A DNA stretch of 9,588 nt, taken from NCBI GenBank assembly GCA_002309765.1, contig DBXY01000042.1, forward strand, positions 1-9,588, in the 5' to 3' direction. Below are positions 1 to 7,140 of the stretch, one piece after another. The notes beneath the pieces are model-generated. The model did not search any database. It saw nothing but the letters and a program-made list of their open reading frames with translations, and had not been told where the DNA came from. The position numbers and the translations under genes are program-made. The stretch's first letter is position 1. Every line of letters begins with the position of its first letter. Origin of the DNA: Verrucomicrobia bacterium UBA1200. Lineage in GTDB: Bacteria > Verrucomicrobiota > Kiritimatiellia > RFP12 > UBA1067.

Positions 1-30
1 GGCCGGCGCATTGCGCCGGCCCCTTTTTTT
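1..30 (+). terminator. Rho-independent terminator at the window edge
   Basis: Positions 1-10 and 12-21 are perfect reverse complements (GGCCGGCGCA / TGCGCCGGCC), giving a very GC-rich stem with a minimal loop. It is followed by CC and seven T at 24-30. In the + direction this is a canonical intrinsic terminator for a gene entering from the left. The four-gene minus-strand unit ends only 11 bases away at 41. If the bases left of the window are an A tract, the hairpin would also terminate that unit, but this cannot be seen here. Confidence 0.8.
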
Positions 31-40
31 GTTTTAACGA

Positions 41-688
41 TTATTTTTCAGCAATGGTTTTTAACGCCAATTTGCTGATGGACTGACCGTCAATCTCAAT
101 ATCCGTTAACACGATTTTCCCGTTATAAACGCGGTAAACCGCGATGCGTTTCGCGTCTTTTCTTCGCAAGAGATTTTCGGCCTCCGGTGCCAATTTCTCA
201 TTCATGAAAAATTGGTTCGGAAGCTTCACGTCGGCGATTTTGGGTGATGCTTCTTGTCTTGCCTCGAATGCTTCATAGGCTTCGTCTTTTCGGCGGTCAC
301 TCCATGACAAGCTGTGGGAGATTCTAACCGGGATGTTGTTTAACCACAATCCGCCATCGTTATCGGCCATTTTTTTCACCATGGTGATCTTTGCCAGTTC
401 GTTGGTGTTTTCCCCCGGAACTACCTTAACTGCCAATGGGTGCGTGCGCCACCACCCGATATCTGCCGCAAAATTATTGGTGCAAATTTGATCGCATTTC
501 GCGACAACGGTAATCATTACGTACCTACCCCGGAATGGATCAGACGGATCGTAACCGGTGCATTCAAATCTGCACACCGTTCCTTTGGTGACGACTTTTT
601 CCCATGCCATGATTATTGAACCGATTACGGCTAACTGAACGATCAAAGCGATCCCAACGGTGATTGCGAAGTGTTTACGGTTCATCAT
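41..688 (-). CDS. GDYXXLXY-family membrane-anchored protein
   Basis: A 215-residue protein with one N-terminal membrane segment (about residues 8-28, the rest predicted outside the cytoplasm). It resembles the GDYXXLXY family (Pfam PF14345), whose members usually sit next to DUF2157/DUF4401 membrane proteins, as here. The family signature normally reads like PVDPRDLFRGDYV. Here residues 46-57 read YDPSDPFRGRYV, so the Asp of GDY is Arg. The C-terminal half keeps family-like patterns: FFMNEKLAPEAENLL at about 160-174, and a V-Y-N-G-K-I-V-L-T-D-I-E-I-D-G strand pair near 187-201. Two adjacent ATGs (688 and 685) follow a strong ribosome site. The second has better spacing, so the true protein may be one residue shorter. 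The start overlaps the upstream DUF2157 stop by 4 bases (ATGA), which suggests translational coupling. The biochemical function of the family is not known. Family call fairly secure. Confidence 0.8.
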   Translation of the reverse strand: MMNRKHFAITVGIALIVQLAVIGSIIMAWEKVVTKGTVCRFECTGYDPSDPFRGRYVMITVVAKCDQICTNNFAADIGWWRTHPLAVKVVPGENTNELAKITMVKKMADNDGGLWLNNIPVRISHSLSWSDRRKDEAYEAFEARQEASPKIADVKLPNQFFMNEKLAPEAENLLRRKDAKRIAVYRVYNGKIVLTDIEIDGQSISKLALKTIAEK

Positions 689-2049
689 GCCACCTCCTTT
701 GCCGTCTTTTCCGTGAGTCTGCGCTTATATCTAGCAAACCCGATGTTGACCGCCGCCAACACCAATCCGCATAAAATCAGAATAATGCCTTTCACGGTGA
801 AACTCCATTCGCTGGAGAAGAATTTGACCAAAATGAAGTAGCAGAACAGAGCCACGCCGATGTTTATGTCCGACAGTTTCAGGTGGCGCAAACCGTAAAC
901 CAGCACATAGCCGGCATAGCCCAATTGCAACAGGTAAGCCAGCATATCGCCCACGCTATTGTACAATGCGGCAACCGCCATGTAAGCTATAGGCAGTGCA
1001 GCGGCAATGTAAAGACCGGTTAACTCACGTGTCGTTACCAAATTGAGTTTTATGCATGAACGGATAGCCCAGACCAATGTGCCTAATAAACCGATAATGA
1101 TGACGGCCGCCATACCCCATTCCTGACCGGTAAGCGCGAGATAATTTGCGGTTAGAAAATTGTCAGTAATATGATCGATCGCTTCAGGTATCGGTACCAT
1201 AATGTTTCCCCATGCGAAACAAAGTATTCCCAATCCGGTTAACACCGGTGAACGGTAACGTCTTCCGAGTGCCAGATACAACGCAAAAATCAGCATGAGC
1301 GGAATGGCAAAAATGGCTTCATTAACCCGTCCTTTATCAGTGATAATTGCAAAAGTCATGCAAATGCCTACCGAACAGGTTATGGATAACACCGCCAGCA
1401 AATTTTCCCGCAACAGCCGGTTGGGTTTGCTCCGGAAGAATTTTATCGCCGCCGGGATTGCCAATGCGGTCAATGCAAAGTAAAGCAACGCTTCAATTAA
1501 AGCAGTGTTGCCGCTTTCCACCGACCGACTGAAATCGTTGATTCTTACGCACATCCGCACTAGGGGGAGAATCGGCCATAATGCCAACACGGTGACGGAT
1601 TGGGTTAGATAAACCACTGGCAGTGTGAGTAGGGCACACCCCAAAATGAATGCCGGGAGGTCGTGACTTATCTGGTAGGTTTGCGCGACCAGCGCGAAAG
1701 CAGCTATGGTGGTGATGAACCACAAAATACCGAGCGGTTCCCAAAAGGCGGTAGAACGGTTCTGCCTGAAGGCGGCAACCAAGGCGGCAATCCCGCAGAG
1801 TGTCAAAGGTGCCAAAGCGATAGCGGCCCGCATCGGACGGTTGAACTCATTCCAGTTGGCGGCAAAGAGGGCGATAATGCCCAGCCCAATCAACAACGCG
1901 CTGAAAGCGCCGGCCAGAATCTTCCCCCAATGCCGCGGCTTGGTGGCGGCTGCGTATCGTGCCAACAAGGCGTCGGCCTGCGTTGCGGTGATCAACCCTT
2001 CGGCCTGCCAGCTGGAGATTTGGGTGTTAAGCCACTCGATCTTACTCAT
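685..2049 (-). CDS. DUF2157 multipass membrane protein
   Basis: A 454-residue integral membrane protein. The first ~35 residues are soluble and match the DUF2157 (PF09925) opening: a helix WLNTQISSWQAEGLI followed by T-x-x-Q-A-x-A-L-L-A-R-Y. Residue ~43 onward is a succession of hydrophobic segments, roughly a dozen predicted helices. The family-typical phrases FAANWNEFNRPMRAAIAL (about 62-79) and LVAQTYQI (about 120-127) are visible. In many bacteria DUF2157, DUF4401 and GDYXXLXY proteins are encoded together. Here DUF2157 is directly followed by GDYXXLXY with a 4-base overlap, and no separate DUF4401 gene is present. The ATG at 2049 is preceded by AAGGAAG with a 7-base gap. The 48-base gap from the upstream propeller-protein gene contains no terminator, so co-transcription is likely. 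Role unknown. A membrane partner of the GDYXXLXY protein is the reasonable inference. Confidence 0.85.
   Translation of the reverse strand: MSKIEWLNTQISSWQAEGLITATQADALLARYAAATKPRHWGKILAGAFSALLIGLGIIALFAANWNEFNRPMRAAIALAPLTLCGIAALVAAFRQNRSTAFWEPLGILWFITTIAAFALVAQTYQISHDLPAFILGCALLTLPVVYLTQSVTVLALWPILPLVRMCVRINDFSRSVESGNTALIEALLYFALTALAIPAAIKFFRSKPNRLLRENLLAVLSITCSVGICMTFAIITDKGRVNEAIFAIPLMLIFALYLALGRRYRSPVLTGLGILCFAWGNIMVPIPEAIDHITDNFLTANYLALTGQEWGMAAVIIIGLLGTLVWAIRSCIKLNLVTTRELTGLYIAAALPIAYMAVAALYNSVGDMLAYLLQLGYAGYVLVYGLRHLKLSDINIGVALFCYFILVKFFSSEWSFTVKGIILILCGLVLAAVNIGFARYKRRLTEKTAKEVA
691..700 (-). promoter_or_regulatory. Strong Shine-Dalgarno for the GDYXXLXY gene
   Basis: The minus strand reads AAAGGAGGTG, a near-perfect match to the anti-SD. 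The GGAGG core lies 4 bases before the ATG at 688 and 7 bases before the ATG at 685. It lies inside the last codons of the DUF2157 gene. This is the strongest ribosome site in the window, so the last gene may be translated at least as well as its upstream neighbour. Confidence 0.75.
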
Positions 2050-2097
2050 GGGGTTACTTCCTTTCCGCTTTGGAATGCATTATCGCGTGATTAGCGG

Positions 2098-5000
2098 TTA
2101 TTCGAAGATTTCGATCTCTCCGAATTGCGCGGCGTCAGGATAGGCGGGGTTGGCGTTTTTCTTGAAGATGACCCGGATGGTGTCAGTGGTAACCGGATCG
2201 AACGAAAGGTCCAACAGCGCGGATTGGTTGTTGTCATCGGCCTTTATGGTACGGTATTCGCCATTAACTTTTGCCTGAAGCTCGTAACTCGTGGGATAAC
2301 CATTATGGTCTGCCGGACGCAGTATCACATGGCGGATTGCCTTAGGGGCGGGCAGTTTAATCTCCGCCCAATGCGGCATCGGGGTGAGCGCGGAGTGCCA
2401 GCGGGTCTGTTCCATTTGGCTCAAGTCGCAATCATTGCCATCGTTCAGGAACTTTACGCACCCCGCCTTTTGTTCACTGTCGGCCGACGCTTTGGCGCCT
2501 TTGCTGGCGAGCGCGAGGTTTTTGTCATTGGTAAGGCGGACTTCGAAGGAGATTGGTGTCAGTCCCTGCCGATGCTCTTCATCGGAAACTTCGTCGGTCA
2601 TACGGTTTTCAAACCATACCAAACCGCCCTGTTTGCCGGTGGTCACCAAATCGATGTCGCCGTCGCCGTCAACATCGACCAATTCAACGTTCAATCCAAG
2701 ATTCACGCCGTCATCGAAAGAGATGATGTGCTTGCGGAATTCGGGATTAGCTCCGGGTATGAAGTCGTAATAGTAGATGCCGACTTTTCCGTAAGGGTCG
2801 GGATCGCCGCCGTTATGCGCCAGAAAACGCTTCCCGGTCACCAGTTCAGGAAGGCCGTCCCCATCGATGTCTCCCCAGCCAAGGTAATGAGCCTGCGACC
2901 AGGTGTCGTCGATTAAATGCTGCTTGAACTGGATTTCCCCGTCGGCATCGCGATCGTTCAATTGTTCGTACCAGAATATCCCATGCCGGTGGGCGGAGCT
3001 GACAATGATGTCGTTCTTTCCGTCGCGGTTGACGTCAAATACGATTAGGTTAGAGGCGTGGCCGTATTTGCCAGTCTCAAAACCGAGTCGCAGAGGATGG
3101 CGTTGCCAGTTGTTCTCGGACTTTTTTTCGTACCACGCGATTGGGGTGAGCAGATCGTTTTTGCCGTCGCCGTTGATGTCGCCGCAACCGCGCCCGCAGT
3201 CGCATTTTTCTACGTTGACCGAATCACGCGCAAATGGTACTTTATCGGTCTTGTTCTGCCGCTGGTAAACGCAGGTCACATTAGGGGTGTCAGGTACGAA
3301 ATCGGTTGCTTTCCCGTCTCCATCGAGGTCGACCAAAATGCCGGTTTCGATGTTTCCGGTTTTTTCGATGAGATTTTTGACCCACACCGAAGTGTCAGGG
3401 AGCCGGTTTTTTAACCACCAGGTTTCTTGGTTGAACCAACATCCGGAGATAATGTCGGTGTTTCCGTCATGATCCACGTCCAAGGGCAGATTCATGAAAT
3501 CTTTCGCGTAGCCTTTGCCGTCTGCCCCAATAAACATATCGGTCTCGGAAATCTTTATCGGCTTGAAGTCGGGGGCGAGGTAAAGGTATGGAAGCGAAAC
3601 GATATCCATTAGGCCGTCCTTGTTGAAATCGGCAACACCGCACGCTTCTGTTTTGTAGGCTGAAATCCGGTGCGGCACAAAGGTAATCGGCGAGACGGTG
3701 GCGCCCGCCGCGCGCGGATCGGGAGTGTTGTCGGGAATGCGGATCGCGATTCTACGCAATGCGCGCGATGCCTCAGACCGGTATTCCGGTTGATCAAGGA
3801 AGGGCTTGATTTTTTCCTTAGCCTCGGCGGTAGCTACCGCCCCGCAGGCATTTAGCCACAGGTTGCGCTCTTCAGGATAACGGATTCGCGGTTCGGAATC
3901 CCACAGCATTTTAGCGTACCGTTCCGGATGCTGTTTCCGCTCAAACAACTTCAGGGCGGAACGCAATGCAAGCGATTTCATCTTGTCCGACGGATAATCG
4001 CGAGATAAGCCAAAAAGTGTATCCATGGCCGTTGGATCTTCACTTTTGCACAATACTCGGATCGCAACGTCTGCGGTTTCGTTGTTTAAGCTGGTTGCAA
4101 GTTTGATCAGTTTGTCCCGGCTATCCGCGTTTTCGTCCGCCACGCCCAAGCCGCGGATTAACAGTTGCTGCGCTTCAGGAATCATGTTTTCCGCTTGATC
4201 CAGCGCCTTAATGAGCAGAGGCGGGATTTCTTGGTGAAAATTCCCGGCGAGCTTTAGAACGGTTTTTTCAGCCGCCTGGACGTATTGCGCGTCTTTTGAA
4301 CCCGCAACGGCGGCGATGATGTCGTGAAGCTCTTTTTGTCCGGCTTGTCTTGACAGTGCGGTGAATGCCGGGGTGTACAGTTGCGGATCATTGCTACGGA
4401 TGAAAGGCAAGAGTTTCCCGGCTAATCCCTGCGGATTGCGGATGGTGACGATGTCGATGATTGACTGGAAAGTTTTAGTATTCCCGGAGTTTCGGTGCAA
4501 AGCGTCCATCAGAATCCGGTCAGCTTCGGGACATTCCATGGTAATCAAGGCTTTGCGGGCCACATCGGAAAGCTCCGGCGATTCTTCGGAGTTGAGCATC
4601 CGGATCAGGGTGGCGACATCGCGCTCTTCGCCAAATACGCCCAAACCATCGACGGCGATTTGCCGCAAGTGCGGGAAGTGGGTGTCCTTCAACACCCGTA
4701 ACATGATTCTGCGGCCGCCGGGAACTTGGTGATGAATTATGGCGCGCAGTAAAATTTCAATTGAATCTGCCGGCAAAATTTCCAACCAATCGGCAAATGA
4801 TTTGCGGATGGTTTTTGGCGGCAAGCCGCAAATACGGTCGGCGGCGGTTCCGCGCCAGTTCTCTCGCGGGCTGGCCATACCTTCGATGACCCAACGGTCA
4901 AGATTCCGATGGTCGGTTGATATTAAACCGCAAAGTGCGGCAAGACGGATGTTGTCTGGTACGTCAGTAGCGAGGTACAGGTCGGTGAACAGTGTGATGG

Positions 5001-5538
5001 CCTCCTCAACCGCATTCGCCTCCGCCCGTCTGGCGGCAATCAGGTAATCGGTGGCGGCGCGGGCGTTGTCAGGACGCTCGAGCCGGCGTATGGTGTCGGC
5101 GTTGGCAAAAAAGGCTAGGTACCGGGCGGCTGCCGCTTTAACCGATTGATTGGTGGAATTATTGGCTTGGTCCACCGCATACCCAACACAGTTGCCCAAA
5201 CCATGCCGTCCCATAAAGTCTAATATCGCAATCTGTTGGTTCGGGGTAAGCTTGCCGCCTTTCAGCGCGGACTCCAACGCTGCGTTTGCCGTCGGAGTTC
5301 CGAAAGAGGAGAGCAAGAAGAATGCGTTGTCAAAGGTGTTTTCCGCGTTTAGTTGTTCCGCTAACAGCGGAACGGATGCGTCGGTACCTTGTGCCAGCAG
5401 CGTCTGCCGCGCTTGGTCACGGTTTTCCCAGGTGGAGTTTGGGTCAGCCAAAGTTTTGCAAAGCGCGGATTCGTTAATTTCTGCGAATGCTCCGCAACAG
5501 CAACAGAACGAGAGCAGAAGAATTTGTCGGATGTTCAT
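2098..5538 (-). CDS. Secreted HEAT-repeat / FG-GAP (VCBS) propeller / discoidin-like protein
   Basis: A 1146-residue exported protein. Residues 1-19 form a signal peptide (MNIRQILLL, then four Cys, then a likely signal-peptidase I site AFA|E). About residues 25-600 are alpha-helical HEAT/armadillo-like repeats, with recurring phrases such as LRQIAVDGLGVFGEERDVATLIRML cut at intervals of ~35-40. Residues ~620-985 hold seven Ca-binding-type FG-GAP/VCBS loops of D-x-[DN]-x-D-G-x-x-[DE] type, starting at 637, 687, 737, 787, 835, 890 and 955. This predicts one complete seven-bladed beta-propeller, with WWLKN / AWYEK / FWYEQ / VWFEN strands between loops. Residues ~1005-1146 resemble a discoidin (F5/8 type C, CBM32-like) domain: TRWHS, then WAEIKLPAPKAIRHVILRP, then a closing FGEIEIFE. 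The start ATG has AGGA about 8 bases upstream and lies 16 bases after the oxidoreductase stop. Likely an extracytoplasmic binding or scaffold protein, perhaps for a glycan. No catalytic domain is recognised. Confidence 0.85.
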   Translation of the reverse strand: MNIRQILLLSFCCCCGAFAEINESALCKTLADPNSTWENRDQARQTLLAQGTDASVPLLAEQLNAENTFDNAFFLLSSFGTPTANAALESALKGGKLTPNQQIAILDFMGRHGLGNCVGYAVDQANNSTNQSVKAAAARYLAFFANADTIRRLERPDNARAATDYLIAARRAEANAVEEAITLFTDLYLATDVPDNIRLAALCGLISTDHRNLDRWVIEGMASPRENWRGTAADRICGLPPKTIRKSFADWLEILPADSIEILLRAIIHHQVPGGRRIMLRVLKDTHFPHLRQIAVDGLGVFGEERDVATLIRMLNSEESPELSDVARKALITMECPEADRILMDALHRNSGNTKTFQSIIDIVTIRNPQGLAGKLLPFIRSNDPQLYTPAFTALSRQAGQKELHDIIAAVAGSKDAQYVQAAEKTVLKLAGNFHQEIPPLLIKALDQAENMIPEAQQLLIRGLGVADENADSRDKLIKLATSLNNETADVAIRVLCKSEDPTAMDTLFGLSRDYPSDKMKSLALRSALKLFERKQHPERYAKMLWDSEPRIRYPEERNLWLNACGAVATAEAKEKIKPFLDQPEYRSEASRALRRIAIRIPDNTPDPRAAGATVSPITFVPHRISAYKTEACGVADFNKDGLMDIVSLPYLYLAPDFKPIKISETDMFIGADGKGYAKDFMNLPLDVDHDGNTDIISGCWFNQETWWLKNRLPDTSVWVKNLIEKTGNIETGILVDLDGDGKATDFVPDTPNVTCVYQRQNKTDKVPFARDSVNVEKCDCGRGCGDINGDGKNDLLTPIAWYEKKSENNWQRHPLRLGFETGKYGHASNLIVFDVNRDGKNDIIVSSAHRHGIFWYEQLNDRDADGEIQFKQHLIDDTWSQAHYLGWGDIDGDGLPELVTGKRFLAHNGGDPDPYGKVGIYYYDFIPGANPEFRKHIISFDDGVNLGLNVELVDVDGDGDIDLVTTGKQGGLVWFENRMTDEVSDEEHRQGLTPISFEVRLTNDKNLALASKGAKASADSEQKAGCVKFLNDGNDCDLSQMEQTRWHSALTPMPHWAEIKLPAPKAIRHVILRPADHNGYPTSYELQAKVNGEYRTIKADDNNQSALLDLSFDPVTTDTIRVIFKKNANPAYPDAAQFGEIEIFE

Positions 5539-5554
5539 GATTATTTTCCTGGAT

Positions 5555-6805
5555 TTATGCCAGCGTCCAAGGTGCGCGGGCGGAGCGATGGGTAAGTCGG
5601 GTTGCTTCGGCGTCGTTAGGGAAGGTCAACGTTGCCGGGTCGAACTCCAATGCCCGGTTAAGGTGGTAGGCGATTGACGCGGCGTGGCAACATACGTGCG
5701 AGAAGTGCAGCGAATCCGGCGGCGCGGACGGTCGACGGCGGTTTCGGACACAGTTTATGAATTCGGCGGGGTGGGCGACCGGTCTGGTCCAGCGCTCGGT
5801 CAGAATCTTGCGCCCCTGCAGCAATGCGGGATCGGAAACCTTGATCTGTCCGGAGTCGTCGGTTTCAACCCATCCTTCGTCACCTTCCAGACGAATGGCG
5901 CAGGAATCGCTGAATCCGCCGTTGCGCATAACCAGCTTAACGCCATCCGGGTAAGACGCTTCGACACGGGTGGCGTTTATCGGAACGTATCGGGTGGGGG
6001 CGGTCAACTCGCGCCCCAGCGCCAACTGGCATAAATCAACCGTATGGCTTCCCCATTCTGAAAGGTCGCCGTGGAAATCGTACTGGCTATGCCAGCCGCC
6101 TTTTACGTAATTCATGTTGAAGGGGCGGAACGGGGCGGCGCCAAGCCACATATCCCAGTTTACCTCGTTCGTGTCGAGCCGTTCTTCCGGAAGAAATTTG
6201 TTGGTGGCGGAGACACCCATTCCTGCCATCCCGGCGTGCACGGTGTGGATTTTTCCGAGCCGGCCGGAGGTGGCGAGTTCGCGGGCGGTGATGAAATTTC
6301 CCACCGTGCGGCGCTGTACTCCGCCCTGATAGATTCGGCCGAAACGCTTGGCCGCCGCGTTTACCGCCTCGCCTTCCTCCATCGACAGGGAAATCGGCTT
6401 TTCGCAGTAAACGTCCTTTCCGGCCGCCATCGCGTAAATTGCCAAACGGGCGTGCCAACGGTCGCCGGTGGCAATGTAAAGGGCGTCAATGTCCGGACGG
6501 GCCAACAGTTCGCGGAAATCTTCGTAGGCGGTGCAGTCGGTGTTGCCGTTGAAAGCGTCCACCGCTGCTTTTGCTTGTTCCCGCCGACTTTTCACGCAGT
6601 CGCATACCGCGAGGAATCGTACAAACGGTTGGTTGAGGAACACCGGCAGCATTTGATTTCCGCGCCCGCCATAACCGATAATTCCCATGGTAACCGTGCG
6701 TGACGGTGGCGTGTAGCGTTGCGCGAACGTGCGCGACGATGAAATAGCGGCGAACGCCGTTACCGCTTGCGAGATAAAGCCTCGGCGGTTGATTTGTCGG
6801 TGCAT
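5555..6805 (-). CDS. Tat-exported Gfo/Idh/MocA-family oxidoreductase
   Basis: A 416-residue predicted NAD(P)-dependent dehydrogenase-like protein. Residues 5-11 (INRRGFI) followed by a hydrophobic Ala/Ile stretch and a cut near TFAQ form a twin-arginine signal, so it should be exported folded with its cofactor. The Rossmann dinucleotide loop GIIGYGGRG is at 41-49. The EKP motif (E135-K136-P137) and the WGSHTVD motif (251-257, His254) are the family's cofactor and active-site landmarks. The open frame extends 50 codons upstream to 6955, but that part is translated AT-rich repeat and has no ribosome site. The ATG at 6805 has GGGAGA 5 bases upstream and begins exactly at the Tat signal. It is first in a unit with the propeller protein (16 bases downstream). 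Exported members of this family include GH109-type NAD-dependent glycosidases, but the substrate here cannot be read from sequence. Neither neighbour is a transporter or sugar kinase. Confidence 0.88.
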   Translation of the reverse strand: MHRQINRRGFISQAVTAFAAISSSRTFAQRYTPPSRTVTMGIIGYGGRGNQMLPVFLNQPFVRFLAVCDCVKSRREQAKAAVDAFNGNTDCTAYEDFRELLARPDIDALYIATGDRWHARLAIYAMAAGKDVYCEKPISLSMEEGEAVNAAAKRFGRIYQGGVQRRTVGNFITARELATSGRLGKIHTVHAGMAGMGVSATNKFLPEERLDTNEVNWDMWLGAAPFRPFNMNYVKGGWHSQYDFHGDLSEWGSHTVDLCQLALGRELTAPTRYVPINATRVEASYPDGVKLVMRNGGFSDSCAIRLEGDEGWVETDDSGQIKVSDPALLQGRKILTERWTRPVAHPAEFINCVRNRRRPSAPPDSLHFSHVCCHAASIAYHLNRALEFDPATLTFPNDAEATRLTHRSARAPWTLA

Positions 6806-6810
6806 AAAAC

Positions 6811-6816
6811 TCTCCC
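6811..6816 (-). promoter_or_regulatory. Shine-Dalgarno fixing the oxidoreductase start
   Basis: The minus strand reads GGGAGA, 5 bases before the ATG at 6805. No comparable site precedes the upstream in-frame ATG at 6955. This supports the shorter protein that begins with the Tat signal. Upstream (about 6836-6841) there is an AT-rich GATAAT hexamer, but no convincing -35 partner, so I do not call a promoter. Confidence 0.6.
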
Positions 6817-6902
6817 AATTAAATACGGGAAAAATATTATCAAAAAATGCATCGGCAATAAAGCCAAATTTTAGTGATAGGCACAACTTAGGGCGAAGAG
6901 AG

Positions 6903-6937
6903 CGGAAATGAAGAATTAAGAATGAAAAATGAAGAAT
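6903..6937. repeat. Short tandem heptanucleotide repeat, about 5 units
   Basis: The + strand reads as successive 7-mers: CGGAAAT, GAAGAAT, TAAGAAT, GAAAAAT, GAAGAAT. The consensus is GAAGAAT with one or two substitutions per unit. It lies in the 159-base gap between the oxidoreductase start and tRNA-Ser. The rest of that gap is AT-rich and holds no gene. Short heptamer arrays of this kind occur as dispersed intergenic repeats in several bacterial groups. Whether it is dispersed in this genome cannot be told from one copy. Confidence 0.65.
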
Positions 6938-6964
6938 GGCTTTCCGACCATCCAACTAAAAAAA

Positions 6965-7056
<92 letters not shown>

Positions 7057-7072
7057 GCAAAAAACGGCGCAT

Positions 7073-7101
7073 AAATTACCATTTTTGAGTGGTAAAGTCA
7101 A
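7073..7101 (-). promoter_or_regulatory. Predicted sigma-70 promoter of tRNA-Ser
   Basis: On the minus strand, TTGACT (7101-7096) is separated by exactly 17 bases from TAATTT (7078-7073). The predicted start is near 7066, about 10 bases before the mature tRNA. The bases after the -10 (ATGCGCCG) are GC-rich, as in stable-RNA promoters under stringent control. The -35 is strong and the -10 matches only 3 of 6 consensus positions. A perfect dyad TTACCA-N8-TGGTAA (7095-7076) fills the spacer and touches the -10. Confidence 0.5.
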
Positions 7102-7131
7102 GCGGCGGATTAAAAAAAATGAATCCTCCGC
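7102..7131. repeat. Inverted repeat between gmk and tRNA-Ser
   Basis: GCGGCGGATT (7102-7111) pairs with AATCCTCCGC (7122-7131) over 10 positions with one mismatch, around a loop that contains an A8 run (T8 on the minus strand). It begins 10 bases after the gmk stop and ends directly against the -35 box of the tRNA promoter. In the minus direction no T tract follows the stem. In the + direction GATTTTT does. It could be a weak terminator or processing hairpin at the end of gmk, but its orientation is ambiguous. Confidence 0.45.
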
Positions 7132-7140
7132 GATTTTTGC

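Noticed and set aside
1493..2143. Several 60-145 residue open frames on both strands within the DUF2157 gene
   Set aside because: They overlap a clear multipass membrane protein and show no domain, ribosome site or sensible composition.
2125..2916. 263-residue open frame on the + strand opposite the propeller protein
   Set aside because: It is the antisense shadow of a well-supported gene. The Asp/Gly-rich repeats on the minus strand explain the openness, and it has no recognisable domain.
2098..5538. Possible split or frameshifted multi-gene region, given the length
   Set aside because: The frame is continuous for 1146 codons with a single signal peptide and a consistent domain order, so it is one gene.
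6071..6703. 210-residue + strand open frame opposite the oxidoreductase
   Set aside because: It is antisense to conserved Rossmann and EKP motifs and has no independent support.
6806..6955. N-terminal extension of the oxidoreductase to the ATG at 6955
   Set aside because: It is a translation of the heptamer repeat and AT-rich gap, lacks a ribosome site, and would bury the Tat signal inside the protein. The ATG at 6805 has GGGAGA and starts at the signal.
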